Origin: Niallia sp. Man26
GTDB taxonomy: Bacteria > Bacillota > Bacilli > Bacillales > Cytobacillaceae
DNA: 64,000 nucleotides
Direction of reading: 5' to 3'
NCBI RefSeq assembly: GCF_022049065.2
Contig: NZ_CP095743.1
Location: 2,805,001 to 2,869,000 of the forward strand
The notes beneath the pieces are model-generated. The model was not told the DNA's origin, did not search any database, and saw only the letters and a list, made by a program, of their open reading frames with translations. Each line of letters begins with the position of its first letter. The stretch's first letter is position 1. Made by a program: the position numbers and the translations under genes. Of the stretch, positions 32,197 through 42,459 are shown one piece after another.

Positions 32197-32799
32197 TTAT
32201 TTCGCTAATTCAAATGTATTAATGTTGTTTTCATATGCTGTAATACTATCCTCATACTGCAAAGTAATTTGGATTTCATCCCAGCCATTAATCAGCATTT
32301 TCTTCCAGTATGGATGAATGGAAAATTTAGCGGTAAAGCCGCTTTCATCCTCTACCTGTTCTGCTTCTAAATTTATATGAAGGGTATATGGCTGATGCGC
32401 TGCCGCCTTTAACAAGTATTCTACTTCACCTGCTTCGAGCACTATAGGCAGCATGCCGTTCTTCAAGCAATTCTGATAAAAAATATCGGCAAATGACGGT
32501 GCAATTACAGCTTGGAAGCCGTAGTCATTCAACGCCCATGGAGCATGCTCCCTAGAAGATCCGCAGCCGAAGTTCTTGTTTGCAACCAAAATAGTCGCCC
32601 CTTGATTTTCAGGGAAATTCAACTCAAATTCAGGATTCGGTTCACCATTTTCCTTATAACGCCAGTCAAAGAAAGCAAAGCGTCCAAATCCAGTTTTTTC
32701 AATTCTTTTTAAGAATTGTTTAGGGATGATTTGATCTGTGTCCACATTTACACGATCCATCGCCACGGCCTTTCCGGCCAATTTCTTAAAACCGCCCAT
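32197..32799 (-). CDS. leuD: 3-isopropylmalate dehydratase small subunit
   Basis: LeuD pairs with LeuC to isomerise 2-isopropylmalate to 3-isopropylmalate. The 200-residue protein has the swivel-domain motifs NVDTDQIIPKQFL and FGCGSSREHAPWAL. It follows leuC after 20 nt and is the last gene of the operon. Confidence 0.97.
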   Translation of the reverse strand: MGGFKKLAGKAVAMDRVNVDTDQIIPKQFLKRIEKTGFGRFAFFDWRYKENGEPNPEFELNFPENQGATILVANKNFGCGSSREHAPWALNDYGFQAVIAPSFADIFYQNCLKNGMLPIVLEAGEVEYLLKAAAHQPYTLHINLEAEQVEDESGFTAKFSIHPYWKKMLINGWDEIQITLQYEDSITAYENNINTFELAK

Positions 32800-32819
32800 G
32801 GGACGTCCCTCCTTTTTCC

Positions 32820-34226
32820 TTATACAAGTTCTGCTACATTGCCTTTTCTTATATCGACAAAACGTCCATTCAACGCTGCTGCCGCTGCCATTGCCGGACT
32901 GACCAGATGTGTTCTTGCTCCTGCTCCTTGTCGTCCTTCAAAATTACGGTTAGAGGTAGATGCGCAATGCTCTCCACTTGGGACAACATCATTATTCATA
33001 CTTAAGCACATACTGCAGCCTGCATCTCGCCATTCGAAGCCTGCTTCTGTAAAGATTTTATCCAGACCCTCTTCTTCTGCTTTCTTCTTTACTTGCTGTG
33101 AACCTGGTACGACTAATGCACGGACACCTGGATGCACCTTTTGACCGCTAATTACACTTGCTGCCTGACGTAGGTCTTCAATTCTAGAATTTGTGCAGGA
33201 GCCGATGAAAACATGCTGGATTGCAATATCTTTAATGTTTTGTCCTTCTTTAAGTCCCATATAGTGAAGGGCACTCTTTAAAGCACGGCGGTCTGTTTCA
33301 TCTGCAAAATCATTCTCTGTCGGGATTCTGTCATCAACTTTCGCTGTCATAGACGGGTTTGTTCCCCAGCTTACCATTGGTGCGATATCACTGCCGTCTA
33401 TTTCAATGACATGATCATAAACAGCATCTTCATCTGACACAATTTCCTCCCACGCTTTTACTGCCTCTTCAAAGTTTTCAGGAGCATATTTTCTGCCTCG
33501 CAAATAGCTGAATGTTGTTTCGTCCGGACAAACCAACCCAGCTCTTGCTCCGCCTTCAATGGACATATTGCAAATAGTCATTCTTTCTTCCATGCTTAAA
33601 TTTCTGATAACCTCACCAGTGTATTCAATAACATGACCTGTTCCAAAGTTCACTCCATGCTTGGAAAGAACATACAAAATGACATCCTTAGCGTTAACAC
33701 CTTCAGCCAATTTACCGTTCACTTCTACTTTTAGAGTTTTCGGCTTTGTTTGCCATAAAGTTTGTGTCGCCAATACATGCTCTACCTCACTTGTGCCAAT
33801 TCCGAATGCTAATGCACCGAATGCACCATGTGTTGATGTATGGCTGTCACCGCAAACAATCGTTTTTCCTGGCTGTGTAAGTCCTAACTCTGGACCAATG
33901 ACATGGACAATACCTTGTTCGGGACTCTCCAAGTTTGCCAAGGGAACATTAAATTCAAGGCAGTTCTTTTCCAATGTTGTCATTTGATTCAATGCTACTT
34001 CATCATCCACTTTAAAGCGATTGATTGTTGGAACATTATGGTCCATTGTAGCAAAGGTGCGATCTGGTCTGCGGACTTTGCGGTTTTTCATCCTAAGCCC
34101 TGAAAATGCCTGTGGTGATGTCACTTCATGCACTAAATGAAGATCGATGTACAGCAGATCCGGTTTTCCCTCTTCCCGATGAACAATATGCTTTTCCCAG
34201 ATTTTTTCAATAATGGACTTGCCCAT
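32820..34226 (-). CDS. leuC: 3-isopropylmalate dehydratase large subunit
   Basis: LeuC is the aconitase-type large subunit carrying a [4Fe-4S] cluster. The 468-residue sequence shows the cluster cysteines in [10 protein letters not shown] and [11 protein letters not shown], and the substrate motif [12 protein letters not shown]. The ATG lies behind GGGGAGG. Its length is normal. Confidence 0.97.
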   Translation of the reverse strand: MGKSIIEKIWEKHIVHREEGKPDLLYIDLHLVHEVTSPQAFSGLRMKNRKVRRPDRTFATMDHNVPTINRFKVDDEVALNQMTTLEKNCLEFNVPLANLESPEQGIVHVIGPELGLTQPGKTIVCGDSHTSTHGAFGALAFGIGTSEVEHVLATQTLWQTKPKTLKVEVNGKLAEGVNAKDVILYVLSKHGVNFGTGHVIEYTGEVIRNLSMEERMTICNMSIEGGARAGLVCPDETTFSYLRGRKYAPENFEEAVKAWEEIVSDEDAVYDHVIEIDGSDIAPMVSWGTNPSMTAKVDDRIPTENDFADETDRRALKSALHYMGLKEGQNIKDIAIQHVFIGSCTNSRIEDLRQAASVISGQKVHPGVRALVVPGSQQVKKKAEEEGLDKIFTEAGFEWRDAGCSMCLSMNNDVVPSGEHCASTSNRNFEGRQGAGARTHLVSPAMAAAAALNGRFVDIRKGNVAELV

Positions 34227-34311
34227 TATGGTCCTCCCCTTTCTTTCGACTTTTTTCTTCTATATAATATTATCCTTTGTATCTCTCCAATTTTCTTACC
34301 ATTCTCTCTAT

Positions 34312-35412
34312 TTATCTTACTTCAACTGTTTGTAGGGTTTTGATAATTTCCGCTTTTACTTGCTCCACCATTTGTGAAGTAGTAAGCAATGTAGTATCTG
34401 CAGATAGAATATCCTTCGTCCGGTAGCCTTGTGTCAGCACTTGGTCTACTGCATCTTCGATAGCCTGCGCTTCCTGCTCCATATGAAAAGACAGACGGAG
34501 CATCATTGCTGCAGACAAGATGGTTGCCAAGGGATTAGCAATATTCTGTCCAGCGATATCCGGAGCCGAACCGTGAATTGGTTCATAAAGGGATGGACCA
34601 GCTTGTGAAATACTCGCAGATGCAAGCATTCCCAATGATCCTGTCAACACACTTGCCTCATCACTTAATATATCTCCAAACATATTTTCCGTGACTACTA
34701 CATCGAACTGTCTTGGATTGCTGATAAGCTGCATCGCTGCATTATCTACGAGCATATGCTCAAGCTTAATTTCAGGATATTTCGCTGCCATCTCATTCGC
34801 ACACTCTCTCCAAAGTCTGCTTGACTCTAGCACGTTTGCCTTATCAACAGAGGTAACCTTTTTAGATCTAGTTTTCGCTATTTCAAATGCCTTTTCTAAA
34901 ACGCGGTCAATTTCTTCTTTTGTATAAAGGAGTGTATCAACAGCTCCTGGTTCTCCGTTAATTGATCTTCTTTCACTAGGAGTACCAAAATAAATACCGC
35001 CAGTCAGTTCTCTAACCATAATTAAGTCAACATTTTCAATGACATCCTGGCGCAGCGGAGAAGCAGCTGCTAAACTCTCAAAATATTTAGTTGGTCTTAA
35101 ATTAGCAAAAAGGTTCAGCGCTTTCCTGATGCGAAGCAGACCTTGTTCTGGTCTTTGGGAAACAGGGAGATTATCCCACTTCGGACCACCAACTGCTCCA
35201 AGCATAATGGCATCACTAGATTTGCAGAGGGAAATCGTTGCGTCTGACAACGGAGTTCCTTCTTGTTCAAAGGCACAGCCGCCAATATTAGCATATTCAT
35301 ACTCAAATGAGTGACCAAATTTTTCTTCTATTACTTGCAAGACGTCAATTGCACCTTGGATGATCTCTGGTCCGATACCATCTCCCGGCAATACAGCAAT
35401 TTTCTTCTTCAT
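34312..35412 (-). CDS. leuB: 3-isopropylmalate dehydrogenase
   Basis: LeuB oxidatively decarboxylates 3-isopropylmalate with NAD+. The 366-residue protein has VLPGDGIGPEI at the N-terminus, the MVRELTGGIYFG loop, VDNAAMQL and the NAD-binding EPIHGSAPDIAGQ motif. It follows ilvC directly with 130 nt between; leuA, which lies there in B. subtilis, is missing. Confidence 0.97.
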   Translation of the reverse strand: MKKKIAVLPGDGIGPEIIQGAIDVLQVIEEKFGHSFEYEYANIGGCAFEQEGTPLSDATISLCKSSDAIMLGAVGGPKWDNLPVSQRPEQGLLRIRKALNLFANLRPTKYFESLAAASPLRQDVIENVDLIMVRELTGGIYFGTPSERRSINGEPGAVDTLLYTKEEIDRVLEKAFEIAKTRSKKVTSVDKANVLESSRLWRECANEMAAKYPEIKLEHMLVDNAAMQLISNPRQFDVVVTENMFGDILSDEASVLTGSLGMLASASISQAGPSLYEPIHGSAPDIAGQNIANPLATILSAAMMLRLSFHMEQEAQAIEDAVDQVLTQGYRTKDILSADTTLLTTSQMVEQVKAEIIKTLQTVEVR

Positions 35413-35468
35413 TTATTGCGACCTCCTAGCCCATGGATGAACAGCCAGTGTTTGTTTTTTTGTAGAGA

Positions 35469-35496
35469 ACGGTCCAGGGAATGAACCCTGCACCGT
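35469..35496 (-). other. Intercistronic hairpin between ilvC and leuB
   Basis: ACGGT-C-CAGGG (35469-35479) pairs with CCCTG-C-ACCGT (35486-35496), ten pairs interrupted by one C-C mismatch. No U tract follows on the minus strand, so it looks like an mRNA-processing or 3'-protecting element rather than a terminator. Confidence 0.55.
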
Positions 35497-35542
35497 CTTT
35501 GTTTATGCTCAACTTAAAGCAAAACCAGTATAAATTTAGGTT

Positions 35543-36607
<1,065 letters not shown>

Positions 36608-36611
36608 TTAA

Positions 36612-37130
36612 TTAAACAATAGAGTAATGGTTTCTTTGACTAGTGTTTTTCTGAGAACCACGAGGGAATGCTGTTGTTCCTGTTCTGGCAATTTCTTTAA
36701 TTCCATATGGTCTTATCAACTCAATGAATGCTTCAACCTTTGATGATTCGCCGGTTATCTGGATGACAAGGCTCTCTTTGCTCACATCAATTACAGATGC
36801 CCGGAAAGGTTCAATCAAGGAGTAAAGCTCATTTCGTGTTGAAGGCGTCGCAAGCACCTTAATTAGCGCAAGCTCCCTTTCAACGATAGCCTGGTCTGTA
36901 ATATCAACGACCTTTAAAATATCGACTTGTTTGTTGAGCTGTTTCGTCACCTGTTCAATGACTCCTTCACTATCAACATGCACAACACATGTGATTCTTG
37001 AGACGCCTTCCTGCTCTGTATGACCCACAGAAATACTTTCAATATTATAGTTTCTCTTCGAAAATAGATTAGTAATCCGGTTTAAAACACCTGATTTATT
37101 CAGCACTGTTAAACTGATTATTCTTTTCAT
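36612..37130 (-). CDS. ilvH: Acetolactate synthase small (regulatory) subunit
   Basis: IlvH gives acetolactate synthase full activity and valine feedback control. The 172-residue protein has an N-terminal ACT domain (about 4-78, with [23 protein letters not shown]) and a C-terminal IlvN-type domain. Its ATG overlaps the ilvB stop by 4 nt, which indicates translational coupling. Confidence 0.96.
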   Translation of the reverse strand: MKRIISLTVLNKSGVLNRITNLFSKRNYNIESISVGHTEQEGVSRITCVVHVDSEGVIEQVTKQLNKQVDILKVVDITDQAIVERELALIKVLATPSTRNELYSLIEPFRASVIDVSKESLVIQITGESSKVEAFIELIRPYGIKEIARTGTTAFPRGSQKNTSQRNHYSIV

Positions 37131-38842
37131 GGCTTCATCCCTACCATTTCGTGTAAACCTTTGCCTGGAGCAATCATTGGATAAACATTTTCATTTGGAT
37201 CAATGCGGAAGTCTAAAACAACCGGCTCCCTGTCATGAAGCACTTCATCCAATATCTTGTCAGCATCCTCCACATTCGAAATTTGATACCCTTTAATTCC
37301 ATATGCTTCAGCAAGCTTAACAAAGGATGGCTGAACTGATTCTTTACTGTGAGAGAATCGTGATTCATAAAAGAACTCCTGCCATTGTCTTACCATTCCT
37401 AATGCCTGGTTATTGAAAATGATAATTTTGATTGGCAAATTCAACTCCCTAATAAGAGCCAATTCCTGACTGCACATTTGAAAGCCGCCGTCACCGCTGA
37501 TTGAAAGGACTGTTGCATCCTTATCGGCAATTTGCGCGCCGATACTTGACGGCAATCCGAAGCCCATTGTTCCTAGTCCGCCTGAAGTTACCCATTTGTT
37601 AGGGTCTTTAAAGCGGTAGTACTGAGCTGCCCACATTTGATGCTGGCCAACATCTGTTGTTACAATTGCCTCGCCGTTTGTTTTCTCATGAAGAAGTTCA
37701 AGCACCTGCTGTGGTTTCAACTTGTCGGAATTTTCGTAATAATAAGGATAGTCTTTTTTCCAATTTTCAATCTTTTCTAACCAGTCTTTATGCTCGGATT
37801 GCTTACCATTTTGGCTGATCAGCTCTGTTAAAGCCTCTTTTGCATCTGCAACAACAGGTATTTTTGTCGGGATGATTTTGCCAATTTCAGCTGGATCAAT
37901 ATCAATATGGGCCTTGATTGCATTTGGTGCAAAATGCTGCAAGTTACCCGTTAAACGGTCATCAAATCTCGCACCGACATTTATGAGCAAGTCACACTCA
38001 TATAAAGCCATGTTTGCTGCATAACAGCCATGCATTCCACCCATTCCAACAAACAAGGAATTATCAGCAGGCAGCCCTCCTAAGCCAAGCAATGTGTGAA
38101 CAACCGGTATTTGCTGCTGCTCAGCATAGCTTTTTAGCTCTTCTGACGCCTTAGAAAAGATAACACCTGCGCCAGCTAGGATAACTGGTTTTTTTGCTGA
38201 ACTGACAGCCTCAGTCAGCTTTCGGATTTGCAGATAATTCGGCTTTGTTGTAGGCTGATAACCCGGCAAGTCCACTTCCTGCTCCCTCGGTTCCTCGGCC
38301 ACAGTTGCAGCAATGTCTTTCGGCACATCGATAAGCACTGGACCTGGTCTTCCGCTTGTTGCGATATAAAAAGCTTCCTTTACAATTTTCGGAATGTCTT
38401 CCAAGTTTCTGATTTGGCAATTATATTTTGTAATCGGTGTTGTTATCCCAAGAATATCTGCTTCTTGGAAAGCATCTGTCCCGATTACTCCTGTAGCTAC
38501 CTGTCCTGTAAAAACAACGAGTGGCAACGAATCCATCATTGCATCAGCAAGGCCTGTTACTATATTTGTAGCACCAGGTCCTGATGTAGCAATCACAACA
38601 CCTGGTTTTCCAGAGATACGTGCATAGCCTTCCGCTGCGTGTATTCCGCCTTGTTCATGTCTAGGAAGAACATGAAATATTTTCGAGTCATATATTTTGT
38701 CATAAATAGGAAGTACTGCTCCTCCTGGATAGCCAAAAATACATTCCACATTTTCTTTTTCCAAAGCTTGCAGCAAAAGATCTGCCCCAGTTAATGGCTT
38801 CGTTTTAGCCTTCGTCTCTTCAAAGGCGGTTTTCTGTATCAT
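37127..38842 (-). CDS. ilvB: Acetolactate synthase large (catalytic) subunit
   Basis: IlvB condenses two pyruvates, or pyruvate and 2-ketobutyrate, with thiamine diphosphate. The 571-residue protein has the catalytic-Glu region [12 protein letters not shown] to [14 protein letters not shown], the FAD-binding middle domain and the ThDP-Mg motif GDGGFQM to NN. The ATG at 38840-38842 lies 8 nt after AAGGAGG; the longer frame overlaps the leader. It is the first gene of ilvBHC-leuBCD, under a Leu T-box. Confidence 0.97.
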   Translation of the reverse strand: MIQKTAFEETKAKTKPLTGADLLLQALEKENVECIFGYPGGAVLPIYDKIYDSKIFHVLPRHEQGGIHAAEGYARISGKPGVVIATSGPGATNIVTGLADAMMDSLPLVVFTGQVATGVIGTDAFQEADILGITTPITKYNCQIRNLEDIPKIVKEAFYIATSGRPGPVLIDVPKDIAATVAEEPREQEVDLPGYQPTTKPNYLQIRKLTEAVSSAKKPVILAGAGVIFSKASEELKSYAEQQQIPVVHTLLGLGGLPADNSLFVGMGGMHGCYAANMALYECDLLINVGARFDDRLTGNLQHFAPNAIKAHIDIDPAEIGKIIPTKIPVVADAKEALTELISQNGKQSEHKDWLEKIENWKKDYPYYYENSDKLKPQQVLELLHEKTNGEAIVTTDVGQHQMWAAQYYRFKDPNKWVTSGGLGTMGFGLPSSIGAQIADKDATVLSISGDGGFQMCSQELALIRELNLPIKIIIFNNQALGMVRQWQEFFYESRFSHSKESVQPSFVKLAEAYGIKGYQISNVEDADKILDEVLHDREPVVLDFRIDPNENVYPMIAPGKGLHEMVGMKP

Positions 38843-38934
38843 CAATATAACCTCCTTATTAAAGTGGTTCCTTTTCTCCAATGATCAAACAGCACGATTA
38901 CGATGTTACAACAGCTAAAATAGACCTATATCAT

Positions 38935-38993
38935 AAAAAAAGCCTTCACACCCCCAATGTATACTTTATAAGTAGACAAAGGGGTGAAAAGGC
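38935..38993 (-). terminator. T-box terminator of the ilv-leu leader
   Basis: A long GC-rich stem (38942-38955 with 38981-38993) is followed on the minus strand by seven U from the A tract at 38935-38941. Confidence 0.85.
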
Positions 38994-39240
38994 CATTTCA
39001 GCTTTCCACGGTACCACCCTCATTCATACATGAAACACATGTATGCACTCAATGAACAGTTCGTTCGTTTTTGGTAACGAGTGGCGTGTCACTCGGTCAG
39101 CTCTACTTCACTTTGTGTTTCAAGCTAACACTCAGAGGTGAGTTCATTTCTAATCGGCTTCACCGGTTCTCAGCAACCACCGGCTCTCTGTGGAATCCCA
39201 AAATTAGAAACTACTTATCCTCATCATCGTATTTTTCATT
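38935..39240 (-). promoter_or_regulatory. T-box riboswitch of the ilv-leu operon (Leu CUC specifier)
   Basis: The minus strand shows the AGTA bulge, the apical GGTG-containing stem I, and a specifier loop between TTTCTAAT/ATTAGAAA and GAGG/CCTC helices. In it CUC (39140-39142) is four bases from the upper helix and followed by A. The T-box element GGGTGGTACCGTGG is at 39006-39019, with a competing terminator after it. The Leu codon agrees with leucine-responsive control in B. subtilis. Confidence 0.92.
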
Positions 39241-39344
39241 ATCTTTTATTTAGGCTATTAGGATTTTTCTTAAACAGCATTTCAAATGGTTTCAACAAAG
39301 TTCAAAGCTGTATTTATCAGCTCCGTTTTGCTTTTGTTGAGGTT

Positions 39345-39373
39345 ATCTTACGCCGATTTGAAACAAGAGTCAA
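39345..39373 (-). promoter_or_regulatory. Sigma-A promoter of the ilv-leu operon
   Basis: TTGACT (39368-39373) and TAAGAT (39345-39350) are separated by exactly 17 nt, upstream of the T-box leader. Confidence 0.75.
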
Positions 39374-39420
39374 CACCCTTTTTAAGAATTGTTCGATAAT
39401 TCAAACAAAAAATAATACTC

Positions 39421-39434
39421 AGTAAACGCTTACA
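39421..39434 (-). promoter_or_regulatory. CcpA cre site upstream of ilvB
   Basis: TGTAAGCGTTTACT on the minus strand fits the cre consensus TGWAARCGYTWNCW at every position. It lies about 85-95 nt upstream of the predicted transcription start, the region where CcpA activates the B. subtilis ilv-leu operon. Confidence 0.75.
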
Positions 39435-39628
39435 ATATTGATAAATAAATGATGCCTGTACTTTGGAAAATTACAAAAAATTTTTTTATTCCGAATACTT
39501 TGTTCTATTCTTACTTATTCTTACTCTTCTTAGCCTGCCATTTTTGATTATGGAGAATTCATTATAATACGATAATGAGAGTGCTGTATATTATCTTGTC
39601 AGATTTCCTAACAGGTTTTTTACAAAAG

Positions 39629-39654
39629 AACCGCCCCCTCGGAGGAAAGCGGTT
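39629..39654 (-). terminator. Terminator after the YolD-like half gene
   Basis: AACCGC (39629-39634) pairs with GCGGTT (39649-39654), with further CCTC/GGGG pairing inside, followed on the minus strand by a U-rich tail. Confidence 0.7.
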
Positions 39655-39670
39655 GCAAAAATATGTGTAT

Positions 39671-39865
39671 TCAACCTGCTGTCGGTGTAATGTCATGTAT
39701 CCATGATAGCTTTATCTGCAGGATATTTTCCTTTTCATCTTTTAAGCCAATTGTCTGCTCATGCAGATTCAGCATTTCTACATTGCCTTTGCATGTCTGC
39801 AAAAGACCATTTTTATAGTAGTTAATGACTAGTTGACGATTTCTTGCCAGCTCCTTTAAGATCAT
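39671..39865 (-). CDS. Short YolD-like protein (C-terminal half only)
   Basis: The 64-residue product resembles the C-terminal beta-rich half of YolD proteins (INYYKNGLLQTCKGNV to IKLSWIHDI). It lacks the N-terminal RGxxKWxxM motif. The ATG follows AGGAGGAG by 5 nt, so it looks translated and not merely a fragment. YolD proteins usually accompany Y-family translesion polymerases, but none is present nearby. Assignment is by pattern only. Confidence 0.55.
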   Translation of the reverse strand: MILKELARNRQLVINYYKNGLLQTCKGNVEMLNLHEQTIGLKDEKENILQIKLSWIHDITPTAG

Positions 39866-40684
39866 TGCTTCTCCTCCTTTGCCTTATACTCCTATCTGTT
39901 TCATCTATTTTCACAAATAATTATCATAGTTAGAATTTACTATATGTATAGTATACACTAAAATTAGTAAGCGTTTGCAACTTTTTTATGAACAATTTGT
40001 GAACTTTTTTACAAAAACGATAGGGTTATATCTTCAATATATCCAATTCACCATTTCTTAACCGTTTACACTAGTTTATTTTTCCATTTTAACAATTATA
40101 GACGAAGCTCCTTTTTTAGGAAAACTAACAAATGATGTAACAAAAGCACTGCGTCATACAATATCTATCACCTCCACAGAAATTAGCAGTTTAAAGAGGA
40201 AAAGAATGCAAAGTTATATTGGAATAAGGATTTTAGAATTTCTTAAAGGATAGCTAATCAAGGAGTACTTTGCCTTGCTAATTAGTGCTTTCACTATAAA
40301 ATGACAACAGTAAAAACGATGAAATAATTAAATGAGGCCATAACTCCTATTACAGCTTTCACAAGTTTTCTGGTACGTTGGCCTTATACGATCAGCAAAT
40401 TAAACATGCGAATATTTTGTTGATTGCTTGAAGTGGAAAAAATAGTGTAGGAGTAGCACATGCGGTGACAGATTTCAGCTATTGCTGCAATCTTACTGAT
40501 TTAAAAAGGTTGGAATCGGCGAAACTTCTATTAAAACTTCTGCAATGTTATTTTGGAGAGGAAGTCGCTGTTATTCTCCTTGCATCACCTAGCGTAAATA
40601 TCCTTTTATCTTCACGTCGGCGTTGAGAAGATTAACCGGCATCCCGGATAGCAAGAAAACGTTAAATCCCTATTACAGGGTTTT
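39866..40684. other. 0.8 kb gene-poor region with a decayed-looking frame
   Basis: No intact gene is seen. On the plus strand one frame from about 40366 to the TGA at 40626 is broken only by a TGA at 40429-40431; the pieces read like ordinary protein (HKFSGTLALYDQQIKHAN and LKRLESAKLLLKLLQ). A plus-oriented terminator-like hairpin at 40665-40686 follows. A 15-codon frame with a ribosome-site-like AGAGGA begins at 40206. A pseudogene remnant is the simplest reading; the family is not identified. Confidence 0.4.
39966..39979 (-). promoter_or_regulatory. Possible second cre site
   Basis: TGCAAACGCTTACT on the minus strand fits the cre consensus with one mismatch (C at the third position). It lies about 100 nt upstream of the short YolD-like gene. 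Confidence 0.3.
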
Positions 40685-40686
40685 TT
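40665..40686 (+). terminator. Plus-oriented terminator-like hairpin
   Basis: A short stem CCCT/AGGG extended by A-U pairs is followed by six T on the plus strand. No intact plus-strand gene precedes it, which fits a remnant gene or a small RNA. Confidence 0.45.
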
Positions 40687-40906
40687 ATGCATTTTTCCTT
40701 CCTCTCATTCCTGGATAAGAAGCTGCGAGAATTGAATCCAGTTTAAAAATTCTAGGCTGTTTTCTGTGCAGACAAAAGGCTTTAATATAGTTACCCTTCA
40801 CTTCCCGAACAAGAATGGTCCTTTTAGAGAAGATTTCATTGCCGCTCATATAAATAATTTCAATTTCTTTGTTTTCCTTTAACGCTCTTTCCAATTGACG
40901 ATTCAT
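40685..40906 (-). CDS. Small WYL-like domain protein under LexA control
   Basis: The 73-residue protein matches a minimal WYL-type SH3 barrel: IEIIYMSGNEIFSKRTILVREVKGNYIKAFCLHR then RIFKLDSILAA. WYL domains are ligand-sensing modules in transcription factors and phage-defence regulators; alone, the function is unknown. The ATG lies 9 nt after AGGGAGTG. It is divergent from the YolD-like gene at 41022, and its promoter carries a LexA box in the spacer, so DNA-damage induction is expected. Confidence 0.65.
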   Translation of the reverse strand: MNRQLERALKENKEIEIIYMSGNEIFSKRTILVREVKGNYIKAFCLHRKQPRIFKLDSILAASYPGMRGRKNA

Positions 40907-40933
40907 CTAATAATTCACTCCCTTCTTGCATAT

Positions 40934-40962
40934 ATTATATACGAACAAACGTTCCAAATCAA
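40934..40962 (-). promoter_or_regulatory. SOS promoter of the WYL-like gene with LexA box
   Basis: On the minus strand TTGATT (40957-40962) and TATAAT (40934-40939) are 17 nt apart. The LexA-type CGAAC-N4-GTTC (40942-40954) fills the spacer. Confidence 0.8.
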
Positions 40963-40964
40963 CC

Positions 40965-40993
40965 TTGATAAAGAACATTTGTTCTGGTATATT
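40965..40993 (+). promoter_or_regulatory. SOS promoter of the YolD-like operon with LexA box
   Basis: TTGATA (40965-40970) and TATATT (40988-40993) are 17 nt apart. A perfect GAAC-N4-GTTC palindrome (40973-40984) lies in the spacer. Confidence 0.8.
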
Positions 40994-41021
40994 TTACTTA
41001 GAGCAAAAGGAGATGGATAAC

Positions 41022-41333
41022 TTGATTAAAGACAAAGGAAGAATGAAATGGACTGCAATGATTACTCGGCAACTGCCGGAAAAGGAGGATACTGAGAATA
41101 GCGCAGAAACAGACGGAGGTTTCCCAGCAGACATCGACATGCTCATACATGAAGCAATGGAGTATAACTGGACGCTTGAATACAAGCTAACATTCGCTGA
41201 CTCCATTCATTCGCTATATGGAACGACTGTTTTTATTGATTATCTAAAAAAAGAGCTGCGGATTAAGGATAAAGAGCATCATATTCATTTTGTGCCATTT
41301 GCTAGTCTCCTCTCAAGCAAGAGAGCGGAATAG
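41022..41333 (+). CDS. YolD-like family protein
   Basis: The 103-residue product begins with the YolD signature (KDKGRMKWTAM, about residues 3-13) and has the C-terminal beta segment with FVPFASLL. YolD proteins are SOS-induced partners of UvrX/YqjW-type Y-family polymerases in Bacillus plasmids, prophages and chromosomes. The TTG at 41022 lies 9 nt after AAGGAG; an ATG at 41013 abuts that site, and the longer frame from 40926 would place the LexA boxes inside the gene. It is followed 12 nt later by an unknown gene in the same operon. Confidence 0.7.
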   Translation: MIKDKGRMKWTAMITRQLPEKEDTENSAETDGGFPADIDMLIHEAMEYNWTLEYKLTFADSIHSLYGTTVFIDYLKKELRIKDKEHHIHFVPFASLLSSKRAE

Positions 41334-41345
41334 GAGATTAGGGAC

Positions 41346-41705
41346 ATGACAGCAATACTTGATTCAGATCGAAGATTAATCAGCCAATCCGTACATCTTG
41401 CCCTTGTATTATCTGTATTGGAATATGATCGCAAAAAAATAGAGGGTACTTCTTTTAAAATCAAAAATGTTTATTTGAATCTGATTGAACATACGATGCT
41501 GAAGGTGCAAGCCGACTTGAAAGTAATCAAGGAGGATATGAAAAGGAATCAATTGAGAGTACAACGGGGCAAAAATGACGGATTTGCTACAGAATATGAT
41601 TTTTACTGCAGGGGATATCATGAACTACACCGCTTTTATAATACAAACCTTAAGAATAATACACAGAAGCTGCTTATTTATTATTTGATGCGCAACAAAG
41701 AGTAA
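41346..41705 (+). CDS. Unknown 119-residue protein in the SOS operon
   Basis: This gene starts 12 nt after the YolD-like stop with an AGGAG site nearby, so it is almost certainly co-transcribed. The basic, probably helical protein (LISQSVHLALVLSVLEYDRKKIEG to KLLIYYLMRNKE) has no signal peptide or membrane segment. I do not recognise a family. Its place suggests a DNA-damage role, by context only. Confidence 0.6.
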   Translation: MTAILDSDRRLISQSVHLALVLSVLEYDRKKIEGTSFKIKNVYLNLIEHTMLKVQADLKVIKEDMKRNQLRVQRGKNDGFATEYDFYCRGYHELHRFYNTNLKNNTQKLLIYYLMRNKE

Positions 41706-41790
41706 AACTTGGCTGCGCATAGTTCAGGGGTTAATATGCCGATTATACGTTTGCTTATGCAACCCCTTTGAACATACAGGTTAATCTGAT

Positions 41791-42303
41791 TCATTTCCAT
41801 TCTTCGCTTAATATCGCATAATAGTATTCATCCCACCAGTTTTCCCCTGCCGGAATGCATTTTTTAAAATATCCTTCTCTGCGCATGCCAATCTTCTCCA
41901 TCACTTTAAAGGAAGCAATATTTTCTGGCTGACATGTGGCGATAATCCGATGAAGCTGCATATGTTCAAATCCGTATCCAATCATAGCCTTGGCCGCTTC
42001 TGAAGCATAGCCCTTGTTACAGTAATCAGGATGGAACACCCAGCCGATTTCATAGGTATGATCACCGAAGTACTTAAAAAAACCGAGATGACCAATCAGC
42101 TTATTTTCCACAGCTAATATGACAGGAAAATATTCAGCAGACTGACCTTGATTTTTCCGCACAAATTGTTTTGTTTTCTCTTCCGTCATCACATCTTCAG
42201 GGATATAATGCATTACATTACTGTTGGAAGTATAACGAATTACATCCTGCCAGTCATTATCGTTAAACTCGCGGATTAGCAGCCTAGATGTCTTTATTTT
42301 CAT
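41791..42303 (-). CDS. RimJ/RimL-type GNAT N-acetyltransferase
   Basis: The 170-residue protein fits the GNAT family acting on ribosomal or other amino groups: TSRLLIREFNDNDW at the start, GHLGFFKYF, EIGWVFHPDYCNKGYASEAAKAMIGYGF with the acetyl-CoA loop, and the NIASFKVMEKIGMRREG block. The inner ATG at 42301-42303 follows GGGGGGAA and gives the canonical MKIKTSRL start; an ATG 15 nt upstream is the alternative. The substrate is unknown. Confidence 0.85.
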   Translation of the reverse strand: MKIKTSRLLIREFNDNDWQDVIRYTSNSNVMHYIPEDVMTEEKTKQFVRKNQGQSAEYFPVILAVENKLIGHLGFFKYFGDHTYEIGWVFHPDYCNKGYASEAAKAMIGYGFEHMQLHRIIATCQPENIASFKVMEKIGMRREGYFKKCIPAGENWWDEYYYAILSEEWK

Positions 42304-42459
42304 GATTCCCCCCACCATTCTCTATAACTTTTAAAAAAGCTCTTGTCTATATATTCCATCTATATCTCTTATCCCCTGTTATAAATTCACAAAAAATAAT
42401 CAACAATAGATTAAAAAAATGAGTTCTAAGATAAATTTCCGCCCAATAAATAGGTTGAA

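Noticed and set aside
39071..39425. Plus-strand ORFs upstream of ilvB
   Set aside because: They run antisense through the Leu T-box and promoter and have no protein-like composition.
40926..41021. Upstream extension of the YolD-like gene
   Set aside because: It would place the promoter and both LexA boxes inside the coding region; the ribosome site fits TTG 41022.
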